Numbered from the stretch's first letter, positions 1-4,749 are shown. The stretch is DNA of 5,177 nt from Candidatus Parcubacteria bacterium (GCA_023142975.1 JAGLIN010000062.1:1-5177); one strand, 5' to 3'. A program made the numbers and translations. Notes: a model not told the origin generated them from the letters alone.

Positions 1-26
1 GCTTTTTAAAATTTAAATAAAATATT

Positions 27-1052
27 ATGGAAATTAAAGAAATACCAGAGGAAAAAATAAAGGAAATAAAAAAATATATCAGACCTTTTCATATTGATAA
101 AAAAAGGCAAGAAAAAGTTTACGGGGAAATAAAAGAAAGCGCCAAAGGAGATTTTGATTTTTTTGTGTTGACAATTTTTTCGGCCATCATAATAACGCTA
201 GGCTTAATTGTCAATTCTTCAGCTGTTGTTATCGGAGGAATGCTTTTGGCTCCGTTAGTTTGGCCAGTCTTAGCGTTATCGCTTGCAATTATTAAAGGGA
301 GATCAGGATTATTGCAAAGTTCTGTTTCCACCTTATTTAGAAGCACTGTTATTATTTTATTAATATCTTTTGTTCTTGGTTTTATATCTCCAGAATACGC
401 ATTGAAAGGCAGTGAGTTTATATCCAGAACTTCCCCGACTATTTTTGAATTGTTTATCGCTCTCGCCGCTGGGTTTGTGGGAGCTTTCGTAATTACTTAT
501 CCTAAAATCGGAGCGGCGATCGCGGGAGTTGTGGTCGCGGCGGCTCTGGTTCCGCCGATAGCAGTGATGGGACTTTCCGTTTCTCACGGAAATTTAGAAA
601 TGGCAGGCGGAGCTTTCATTCTTTATCTTTCAAATTTAATCGCCGTAACTTTTTCTGCTTCAATTTTATTTCTTGTTTCAAAATTTAAGGGACCGTCAAC
701 AGAAACCGGACAAGATAAAAGAAAGAGTAATATTCGCTGGGCTTTAATTTCTTTAATTGTGATGGCAATTCCTTTGCTTTTAATTACAAGTGAAGCAATC
801 AAAGAAAAGAATCAGCAAAATGCAATAAGACAAATTATAAATGCTAAATTTCCAGGGGCAGCTATAACAAGTGTTAATGTTGAGGATAAAGGTGAAGTTG
901 TAGCTATTGATGTTACGATTCAACATGCAGATATTTTAACGGAAAATCAAATTAATAATTTGGCCGATATACTTTCTCAAAAAATGAAAAAAGCAGTCGT
1001 TCCAAGAATAACAGTTGTGCCGATAGTTAAATTGTGGGAAAATGGGAATTAA
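27..1052 (+). CDS. DUF389-family integral membrane protein
   Basis: This 341-residue protein matches the DUF389 family of polytopic membrane proteins, whose biochemical role is not established. A short charged N-terminal segment (residues 1-42) is followed by about seven hydrophobic segments (about 44-62, 64-89, 105-120, 138-157, 161-183, 194-218, 236-254). A soluble C-terminal domain of about 85 residues (255-341), with alternating helix and strand character, ends the protein. Family hallmarks seen are NSSAVVIGGMLLAPL (63-77), SRTSP (133-137), the small-residue helix ending in AALVPPIAV (172-180), and SNLIAV (202-207). The ATG at 27 is the only Met before residue 72, so the start is well constrained if the gene begins in this window. 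No Shine-Dalgarno is visible in the 26 upstream bases, so translation may be leaderless or coupled to something upstream. No hairpin terminator follows directly. The family call is firm; the function and any substrate are unknown. Confidence 0.9.
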   Translation: MEIKEIPEEKIKEIKKYIRPFHIDKKRQEKVYGEIKESAKGDFDFFVLTIFSAIIITLGLIVNSSAVVIGGMLLAPLVWPVLALSLAIIKGRSGLLQSSVSTLFRSTVIILLISFVLGFISPEYALKGSEFISRTSPTIFELFIALAAGFVGAFVITYPKIGAAIAGVVVAAALVPPIAVMGLSVSHGNLEMAGGAFILYLSNLIAVTFSASILFLVSKFKGPSTETGQDKRKSNIRWALISLIVMAIPLLLITSEAIKEKNQQNAIRQIINAKFPGAAITSVNVEDKGEVVAIDVTIQHADILTENQINNLADILSQKMKKAVVPRITVVPIVKLWENGN

Positions 1053-1163
1053 TATTGTTAAACGGTTGTATTGTCTGTATTTAGGCTTTGTTGATTTACA
1101 TCAAAAATAATTCTCTAATCTATAAATCTTTGCTGTAAGAATCATTTAATAATGGAGTGATAG

Positions 1164-1192
1164 TATGCAATTATTAATTTATATGTTATAAT
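1164..1192 (+). promoter_or_regulatory. Extended -10 promoter for the surface-protein gene
   Basis: A perfect TATAAT (1187-1192) is preceded by TG one base upstream (TGTTATAAT, 1184-1192), an extended -10 element. The -35 region, TATGCA (1164-1169, 17-bp spacer), is poor, which an extended -10 can compensate for. Transcription would begin near 1199 and leave an AT-rich leader of about 90 nt before the ATG at 1290. The rest of the 237-bp gap (1053-1289) shows no convincing terminator or small gene. Confidence 0.6.
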
Positions 1193-1289
1193 GCTAAACG
1201 AAAGACAGGAATAAATATTTTTGGATGTTTTAAATAGCTTTAATTAATTAATTTTTAATCATAATTTTTAAAAAGAAAGGAATAAAAAA

Positions 1290-2750
1290 ATGAAACAAAA
1301 TAAAAAGGGAATTTTAGTGCTCGCATCAATGGTCTTATCCATTAGTTTAATGTGCGGAGCGCAAGTCGTTAAAGCAACAGACGGAGAAACAAGTGAAATT
1401 TTATTAAAAGACGCTAATTCAAACGGTAAAATTGATGAAGTGCATATCATGGTTGGTTATACGGGTGCGACTGGGGTTGTTGTTGATACAGAAATTGAAA
1501 CTGAAGGTGAAAAAACAGCTGAAAAATTTACAGTTACTGACGCAGAATCAAACAAGTCTGTTACTATTAGTTCTATTGTATTTGAAATAGATAATGGCGA
1601 TGGAACAGCGACCTTTAAATTGGTTTTAGATGAATCTGACTTAGATTTAAATGTTAATACATCTGGAACAGCTTTGGATGTTGTTTATACACCGACCAAT
1701 ACTGCTACTGATTTAAAAGTTACGGATGGTTCTGCGCCAATTAGTATAGCAGCTATTGACAGTGACATTACGGAAAAAGATGGCGCTCAGCCAATAATTC
1801 TGACAGCTGTTGATCAATATGAAAATTCTTTGGATAGTGGCGCGGATATTTCTGTAGATGCAAATATCATTATTACTTTTTCTGAATCAATGGATACGAC
1901 TACTCTTGATGATAACGGTGAATGGTCAATCTCTCCTGATCCAGGCGATTGGTTAGCGCCTGTTTGGAGCAATGACGATAAAACTTTAACCTTAGAACAA
2001 ACTGTTAATTTTATTCATAGTGATATTGAAGTAGTAACTCTTACTGCTCCTTTGGCAATTTTTGGAGCTATTGCAGAAGACAGGGAATTACAAAATAGCC
2101 CCGACGATTCTGTTGTTGACAATCCATTTACTTTTACGATAACAGATAGTGCTGATGAAGACGAAGATGAAGATGAAGACATAACGCCCCCGGAAGGATC
2201 GCTTCCAGGACCAGCGGAACCAAATAGCAACTCTGGAGTAACTCTTTACAGAGTACGCGAACAACACAGGGTTTATGTTATTAAAAACAAGAAAAAACAT
2301 TGGATAAAATCTCCAAAAGAATTTGAAGATGGCGGTTATAGTTGGAGTGAAATTCAAGAAATATCTGCGGAACTTTTAGAGGAATATCCTGAAGCAGAAA
2401 CTCTTGTGTCAGAACTTTTGAGAGCAGTAGGTAGTCATAAAGTATATAAACTTGAAGGAGGAAAAAAGCATTGGATAAGAACTGCTGGAGAATTTAATGC
2501 CGCGGGATATAAATGGGGAGACATTCAAGAAGTTTCTGCCGAGACTTTGGCTTCTTATCAAAATGCGGTCTTGTCCGATCTTTTAAGAGCGATAGGCGAT
2601 CACAAAGTTTATAGGATCAAAGATGGTAAAAAGTGTTGGATAAAAACTATTAGAGAATTTAATGCCGCGGGACATAAATGGGAAGATGTAGAAGAAGTGT
2701 CTGCTCAGGATTTAGACGATTATCCTGATTCAGATTCGGAAGATGTTTAG
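1290..2750 (+). CDS. Secreted surface protein with Ig-like regions and three C-terminal HWIK repeats
   Basis: A 486-residue exported protein. The N-terminus is a Sec signal peptide: a basic start (MKQNKK), a hydrophobic core (7-22) and a likely cleavage after VKA (A29). Residues 38-150 open with a calcium-loop-like DANSNGKIDE (41-50) and then look beta-rich. Residues about 187-285 resemble bacterial Ig-like (SbsA/Big_5 type) domains, with IITFSESMD (194-202) and a late KTLTL (231-235). A run of alternating Asp and Glu (289-297) and a Pro/Gly linker (298-315) lead into three ~50-residue repeats with the pattern H+VY-(x5)-KKxWIK-(x4)-EF-(x3)-G-(x)-W-(x2)-(I/V)-xE-(I/V)-SA. No LPXTG motif or C-terminal membrane helix is present, so how it is held at the surface, if it is, is unclear. 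AAAGGA (1276-1281), 8 bases before the ATG, supports the start. The likely role is adhesion or cell-envelope structure (inference). Confidence 0.8.
   Translation: MKQNKKGILVLASMVLSISLMCGAQVVKATDGETSEILLKDANSNGKIDEVHIMVGYTGATGVVVDTEIETEGEKTAEKFTVTDAESNKSVTISSIVFEIDNGDGTATFKLVLDESDLDLNVNTSGTALDVVYTPTNTATDLKVTDGSAPISIAAIDSDITEKDGAQPIILTAVDQYENSLDSGADISVDANIIITFSESMDTTTLDDNGEWSISPDPGDWLAPVWSNDDKTLTLEQTVNFIHSDIEVVTLTAPLAIFGAIAEDRELQNSPDDSVVDNPFTFTITDSADEDEDEDEDITPPEGSLPGPAEPNSNSGVTLYRVREQHRVYVIKNKKKHWIKSPKEFEDGGYSWSEIQEISAELLEEYPEAETLVSELLRAVGSHKVYKLEGGKKHWIRTAGEFNAAGYKWGDIQEVSAETLASYQNAVLSDLLRAIGDHKVYRIKDGKKCWIKTIREFNAAGHKWEDVEEVSAQDLDDYPDSDSEDV
2241..2723 (+). repeat. Three tandem ~55-codon repeats encoding HWIK/EFNAAG modules
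   Basis: Three tandem protein repeats lie at residues about 318-366, 376-423 and 431-478 (bases 2241-2387, 2415-2558 and 2580-2723). Repeats 2 and 3 are the closest to each other, sharing LLRA(V/I)G, HKVY, EFNAAG, KW and E(V/I)SA. Repeat 1 is more diverged but keeps VY, KKHWIK, EF, GGY and W. The period is 57 and then 55 residues. Repeat 3 replaces the His of KKHWI with Cys (KKCWI, residue 449). The conserved Trp, Gly and Phe positions suggest a small folded domain that may bind cell-envelope polymer or a ligand; that role is inferred. Confidence 0.8.
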
Positions 2751-2757
2751 ATTGAAA

Positions 2758-2786
2758 TTGTAAACAATAATTCTTATTCATAAAAT
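2758..2786 (+). promoter_or_regulatory. Candidate promoter giving a leaderless start for the 39-aa gene
   Basis: TTGTAA (2758-2763) and TAAAAT (2781-2786) are separated by exactly 17 bp. The expected transcription start, 6-7 bases after the -10, falls at about 2792-2793, the first base of the ATG at 2793. No Shine-Dalgarno precedes that ATG, which fits leaderless translation. An overlapping alternative, TTGAAA (2752-2757) with TATTCA (2775-2780), also has a 17-bp spacer. Read-through from the upstream gene is also possible because no terminator lies between them. Confidence 0.4.
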
Positions 2787-2792
2787 ATCTAT

Positions 2793-2912
2793 ATGGCAAA
2801 AAGAAAGACTGGTGTTGGGAAGAAAAGAAAAACACATTCTCACAAAACGGCAAAACGGCTTGAGATTAAAAAACTTATGCTTGAAGAAAAGGCCAAGAAG
2901 AAGTGTAAATAA
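2793..2912 (+). CDS. 39-residue highly basic protein of unknown function
   Basis: ATG at 2793 to TAA at 2910-2912 encodes a 39-residue protein starting MAKRKTGVGKKRKTHSHKTA. It has 14 Lys, 3 Arg and 2 His against only 3 Glu. The first ~20 residues look unstructured, while residues 21-37 (KRLEIKKLMLEEKAKKK) are likely helical. Size and charge are typical of small ribosomal proteins or nucleic-acid-binding proteins, but it does not match L32, L34, L36, S21 or Thx well enough for me to name it. The evidence that it is real is a promoter spaced to start on the ATG, a biased but non-repetitive composition, and a strong terminator starting 8 bases after the stop. No Shine-Dalgarno is visible. The gene lies 42 bases after the surface-protein gene. 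An overlapping 64-codon reading frame (2812-3006) runs through the terminator and is not credible. Confidence 0.65.
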   Translation: MAKRKTGVGKKRKTHSHKTAKRLEIKKLMLEEKAKKKCK

Positions 2913-2919
2913 AATTTTT

Positions 2920-2968
2920 AAAAATAACAGCTTTATGTTGACAATGTTGGCGTTTGCTGTTATTTTTT
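2920..2968 (+). terminator. Intrinsic terminator after the 39-aa gene
   Basis: A perfect 12-bp stem, AAAAATAACAGC (2920-2931) with GCTGTTATTTTT (2956-2967), encloses a 24-base loop and ends in a T-run. It begins 8 bases after the stop codon at 2912. The A-run on the 5' side means it could also stop transcription from the opposite strand. Confidence 0.75.
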
Positions 2969-3045
2969 GTTTAAGAGATAGAATTGTTCTGGTCATTTAT
3001 TATTAAAAGAAGGCTTGTTAAATTTAAAGGATGTTTTGCTAAAAT

Positions 3046-3076
3046 TTTGTCTGTAGCGCTAAAGACAAATTATACT
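3046..3076 (+). other. Short inverted repeat around TAGCGCTA, possibly inside a weak promoter
   Basis: TTTGTCT (3046-3052) pairs with AGACAAA (3063-3069) around a loop that contains the perfect 8-bp palindrome TAGCGCTA (3054-3061). The dyad lies between TTGTCT (3047-3052) and TATACT (3071-3076), which are 18 bp apart and could form a weak promoter. This could be an operator-like dyad, an RNA hairpin, or chance. The terminator starting one base later makes a productive promoter doubtful. Confidence 0.25.
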
Positions 3077-3107
3077 CAAAAACAGCATTGTTTAGATGCT
3101 GTTTTTG
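3077..3107 (+). terminator. Bidirectional hairpin terminator
   Basis: A perfect 12-bp stem, CAAAAACAGCAT (3077-3088) with ATGCTGTTTTTG (3096-3107), has a 7-base loop. The A-run on one arm and the T-run on the other let it work on either strand. No gene ends just upstream, so its most evident effect is to insulate the next promoter, which begins 9 bases later. Confidence 0.65.
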
Positions 3108-3115
3108 ATTTCTGT

Positions 3116-3143
3116 TTGACATATTTTATTCAGATGTTATTCT
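3116..3143 (+). promoter_or_regulatory. Promoter of the 106-aa gene (TTGACA, extended -10)
   Basis: A perfect -35 TTGACA (3116-3121) is followed after 16 bp by TATTCT (3138-3143), with TG at 3135-3136 forming an extended -10 (TGTTATTCT). Transcription would start near 3150 and leave a leader of about 22 nt that holds little more than the ribosome binding site. Confidence 0.75.
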
Positions 3144-3171
3144 TATAGAAATTATAAGGAGGTAGATATTA

Positions 3172-3492
3172 ATGTCGTTGAGCGAAAAAGAGGTAAGCGA
3201 GGAAGCGCATAGAAAGAAAGGGGCAGAAAAGGAATTGAGGAAAAGGATAATAAGATTTCTTCAAGAATGCTTATTGTGCGGCGAGCCTTATTGCACAATG
3301 AAAGAAATAGAAAACGATTTTAAGAGGGCAGGGTTTTGGATTGAAGAGACAGTGTTTCTTTCTGAAGAAAAATGGTTAGACACCTTTCTTCGTGAGAAGT
3401 TTTCTATTAAGATTGTCCATTACAAAGATGAAAAATATTATAAATATAAATATTATTGGTGGGCAAAAGCTTGTTCTATGTTCAGAAAATGA
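3172..3492 (+). CDS. Unrecognised 106-residue protein with a CxxC-x4-C cluster
   Basis: I do not recognise this family. AAGGAGGT (3156-3163), an almost ideal Shine-Dalgarno 8 bases before the ATG, fixes the start. The gene ends in TGA. Residues 5-32 are a charged, probably helical segment rich in Lys, Glu and Arg. Three cysteines follow in CLLCGEPYC (C33, C36, C41), which could bind metal together with a further ligand such as C101, but this is not demonstrated. Residues 43-56 (MKEIENDFKRAGFW) followed by SEEKWLDTFLREKF (64-77) and a strand-like, aromatic tail (YYKYKYYWWAK, 89-99) could form a small winged-helix-type fold; that is inference only. There is no signal peptide or membrane segment, so it is probably cytoplasmic. 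It has its own promoter and terminator, hence a single-gene unit. The strong promoter plus strong ribosome binding site suggests substantial expression. Confidence 0.7.
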   Translation: MSLSEKEVSEEAHRKKGAEKELRKRIIRFLQECLLCGEPYCTMKEIENDFKRAGFWIEETVFLSEEKWLDTFLREKFSIKIVHYKDEKYYKYKYYWWAKACSMFRK

Positions 3493-3519
3493 GTGTAGAA
3501 AAATCAAAAAATAAATTAT

Positions 3520-3550
3520 TCAGTCTTACTTTTTATAGACTGATTTTTTT
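3520..3550 (+). terminator. Intrinsic terminator after the 106-aa gene
   Basis: The stem TCAGTCT (3520-3526) with AGACTGA (3537-3543) has a 10-base loop and is followed by seven T residues (3544-3550). It starts 27 bases after the stop codon at 3492. Confidence 0.8.
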
Positions 3551-3568
3551 CTGAAATATGAAAAACGC

Positions 3569-3596
3569 TTGACAGGTTTTCGAGGTGTGTTATTAT
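3569..3596 (+). promoter_or_regulatory. Strong promoter (TTGACA, extended -10) of the candidate small RNA
   Basis: A perfect TTGACA (3569-3574), a 16-bp spacer and TATTAT (3591-3596) preceded by TG (TGTTATTAT, 3588-3596) make this the closest to consensus in the window. It has the same architecture as the promoter at 3116-3143. The expected transcription start is near 3602-3604. No convincing protein gene follows before a terminator. Confidence 0.75.
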
Positions 3597-3602
3597 GCTT
3601 GA

Positions 3603-3758
3603 GTGAGTTGAAAGTGTGTGAATAATAAAACTAAATTAAATTTTTAGTAAATTATATGAGCGGACAAAAAGCGAATATAGAAAAGAAGTTGGCAAATACT
3701 TTTAAATTTTAATTTACTAAAAAATTAAAAAGGAACTGCCGCTTCAGAAGCGGTTTTT
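3603..3758 (+). ncRNA. Candidate ~155-nt small RNA between a promoter and a terminator
   Basis: The interval runs from the predicted start of a near-consensus promoter to a GC-rich terminator. Within it, a perfect 14-bp AT-only-but-one stem, TTTTTAGTAAATTA (3641-3654) with TAATTTACTAAAAA (3710-3723), encloses a 55-base loop. The stem extends past a 1-base mismatch by four more pairs. The loop holds a purine-rich stretch and an 18-codon reading frame (ATG 3656 to TAA 3712, starting MSGQKANIEKKL) that lacks a Shine-Dalgarno and has its start at the stem edge. I see no match to tmRNA, SRP RNA, 6S RNA or RNase P RNA landmarks. It could be a regulatory RNA, a structured RNA of an undescribed class, a leader-peptide transcript, or a transcript stopped ahead of the 23S gene. 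The transcription unit is well supported; its class is not. Confidence 0.5.
3739..3758 (+). terminator. Intrinsic terminator of the candidate small RNA
   Basis: CCGCTT (3739-3744) pairs with AAGCGG (3748-3753) across a 3-base loop, followed by five T residues (3754-3758). It is the most GC-rich hairpin in an otherwise AT-rich neighbourhood. Confidence 0.8.
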
Positions 3759-3782
3759 ATAATTATTCTAAACTTTCTCTTC

Positions 3783-3918
3783 TTGTCATCCCAGAATTTT
3801 TTTTGGAGCGAAGCGTAAGAAAAAATGTCTGGGATCCAGTTAATATCATTTAACAAAATTATACGATAAATATTATTTATTGAGACAAACTGGATTCCCG
3901 CCTTCGCGAGAATGACAA
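3783..3918. repeat. 136-bp palindromic repeat element, copy 1 (MITE-like)
   Basis: The element is bounded by 7-bp terminal inverted repeats, TTGTCAT (3783-3789) and ATGACAA (3912-3918). Inside, CCCAGA and TCTGGG form a left hairpin around GCGAAGC. GGGATCCAGTT (3831-3841) is mirrored by AACTGGATTCCC (3888-3899, one extra T). The right arm carries CGCCTTCGCGAG. The middle (3842-3887) is AT-rich. There is no transposase gene, so any mobility would have to be supplied in trans. The GTCAT...CTGGAT...CGCGA...ATGAC signature resembles the dispersed palindromic repeats common in several bacterial groups. A second copy begins at 5126 inside the 23S rRNA gene. Confidence 0.8.
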
Positions 3919-3934
3919 ATAGAATAATTTAAAA

Positions 3935-3963
3935 TTACTTCACAAGATAATCTTGCGAAGTAA
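3935..3963 (+). other. Hairpin in the 23S rRNA leader
   Basis: TTACTTCACAAGA (3935-3947) and TCTTGCGAAGTAA (3951-3963) pair at 12 of 13 positions around a 3-base loop. No T-run follows, so it is not an obvious terminator. It lies between the palindromic repeat and the boxA-like site and may be part of the rRNA leader fold or a remnant of another small palindrome. Confidence 0.5.
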
Positions 3964-3980
3964 AATAGATTATTAAAAAT

Positions 3981-3992
3981 TGTCCTTTGACA
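3981..3992 (+). promoter_or_regulatory. boxA-like rRNA antitermination site
   Basis: TGTCCTTTGACA matches the E. coli rrn boxA (TGCTCTTTAACA) at 9 of 12 positions and continues into ATTGAATA, a context typical of rRNA leaders and spacers. In known systems boxA RNA binds NusB and S10 to suppress premature termination over the untranslated rRNA. Its place about 155 bases before the 23S start fits that role. Confidence 0.6.
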
Positions 3993-4004
3993 ATTGAATA
4001 AAGA

Positions 4005-4032
4005 ATTGAAATCTACTCAAGTGGATTTCAAT
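4005..4032 (+). other. 12-bp hairpin just after boxA in the 23S leader
   Basis: ATTGAAATCTAC (4005-4016) pairs fully with GTGGATTTCAAT (4021-4032), with one T-G wobble, around the loop TCAA. It lies 12 bases after the boxA-like site. It could belong to the antitermination leader or be an RNase III-type processing structure; no T-run follows. The remaining leader (4033-4145) is very AT-rich and holds a 7-bp hairpin, TAGCAAT/ATTGCTA (4116-4134). Confidence 0.5.
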
Positions 4033-4074
4033 AGCAAGTAAATTATCATCTTTACATTAAGTAAAAATAAGTTC

Positions 4075-4102
4075 TTGATATTTATAGTTTTTTAATTATA
4101 AA
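4075..4102 (+). promoter_or_regulatory. Weak candidate promoter next to the 23S gene
   Basis: TTGATA (4075-4080) and TATAAA (4097-4102) are separated by 16 bp. Initiation would fall near 4109, about 37 bases before the 23S gene and downstream of boxA, which argues against it being the main rRNA promoter. In sequence this AT-rich, such matches arise easily by chance. Confidence 0.25.
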
Positions 4103-4374
4103 TATTATCAATTATTAGCAATCATTAATTGCTAGTTAATCACGCATTAAGTAAGCACTTAAGGGCGTATGGTGGATGCCTAGACATAAAAAGACGATGA
4201 AGGACGTGGCCTGGCTGCGAAAAGCCTCGGGGACCTGCCAAGCAAGGTTTGATCCGGGGATGTCCGAATGGGGTAACCCGTGCTGATTAATCTCAGTACA
4301 TCCATACCTGAATATATAGGGTATGAGAAGAAGACCGGGCGAAGTGAAACATCTCAGTAGCCCGAGGAAAAGAA

Positions 4375-4437
4375 AGAAATAAGTGTATGCTAATATTTCT
4401 ATTATAATTTATTATAGTAGAATATTAGTGTATTTCT
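4375..4437 (+). other. 23S expansion: 63-nt AT-rich helix
   Basis: AGAAATA (4375-4381) pairs with TATTTCT (4431-4437). Inside, CTAATATT (4390-4397) pairs with AATATTAG (4421-4428), and the helix continues inward to about 4407/4412 with one bulge and one wobble. In E. coli the same place, between GAGGAAAAGAAA and the GGCGAGCGA block, holds only a short stem. Confidence 0.7.
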
Positions 4438-4497
4438 ATTCCCTGAGTAGTGGCGAGCGAAAGGGGAGAAGCCCAAACCTGACCATACCTCATTGCA

Positions 4498-4655
4498 CTT
4501 GGTATGGAATTGTTTATAATTTTGAATTTCCAATTTTGAATTTTGAATAAATTTCAAATAAATTAATTTTTAATGTTAAAGTATTAGAAATTTAAACATT
4601 AGAAATTCATTCAAAATTCATAATTCATAATTCAAAATTAGCAATTCCATATAAA
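4498..4655 (+). repeat. 23S expansion: long AT-rich inverted repeat at a helix tip
   Basis: A 20-position helix typical of this part of 23S (4478-4497 with 4656-4675) carries, at its tip, an extra rod of about 158 nt. The base of the rod is a perfect 10-bp stem, TATGGAATTG (4503-4512) with CAATTCCATA (4642-4651). Further pairs are AATTTTGAATT (4518-4528) with AATTCAAAATT (4629-4639), TTTTGAATTTTGAATAAAT (4533-4551) with a near-complement at 4605-4623, and TAATGTT (4571-4577) with AACATTA (4595-4601). Repetition of the TTTTGAATT unit resembles AT-rich palindromic elements. Bacillus has a loop of a few bases at the tip of the corresponding helix. Confidence 0.75.
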
Positions 4656-4696
4656 TGCAGCGAGGTGTGGTCGGGGGTTGTAAGACAATGACATTG

Positions 4697-4749
4697 AATT
4701 GAAATCTTAGTTTCTAAAGCTCTTGAGTTTTAGAGCTATAGTTTCAATT
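4697..4749 (+). other. 23S expansion: 53-nt hairpin
   Basis: AATTGAAA (4697-4704) pairs with TTTCAATT (4742-4749), and AGCTCT (4718-4723) with AGAGCT (4732-4737). The segment follows GGGGTTGTAAGACA and precedes the conserved block GGTGATAGTCCCGTAGACG (4811-4829), a region of variable length among bacteria. Confidence 0.6.

Noticed and set aside
1091..1104. Possible terminator after the DUF389 gene (TTGAT/ATCAA)
   Set aside because: The stem is only 5 bp, AT-only but for one pair, and no T-run follows on the + strand.
1347..1365. Lipoprotein signal at Cys22 of the surface protein
   Set aside because: The residues before Cys (ISLM) do not fit a lipobox, which needs a small residue at -1. The VKA site after residue 29 fits signal peptidase I better.
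1268..1450. Minus-strand frame over the start of the surface-protein gene
   Set aside because: It is antisense to the signal peptide and ribosome binding site of a well-supported gene and has no promoter or binding site of its own.
2015..2230. Minus-strand frame with a poly-Ser stretch
   Set aside because: The Ser run is the reverse complement of the Asp/Glu codons of the surface-protein gene; a shadow frame.
2812..3006. 64-codon open frame overlapping the 39-aa gene
   Set aside because: It reads through the strong terminator at 2920-2968 in a different frame and has no ribosome binding site. The 39-aa frame has the better start, composition and stop position.
27..3492. Alternative genetic code with TGA read as Gly
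   Set aside because: No gene contains an in-frame TGA, and the 106-aa gene ends at TGA just before a terminator, so the standard bacterial code suffices.
3603..3758. Known housekeeping RNA (tmRNA, SRP RNA, 6S RNA, RNase P RNA)
   Set aside because: No recognisable conserved landmarks such as the SRP GGAA/AGCA loop or tRNA-like ends were seen; left as an unclassified candidate.
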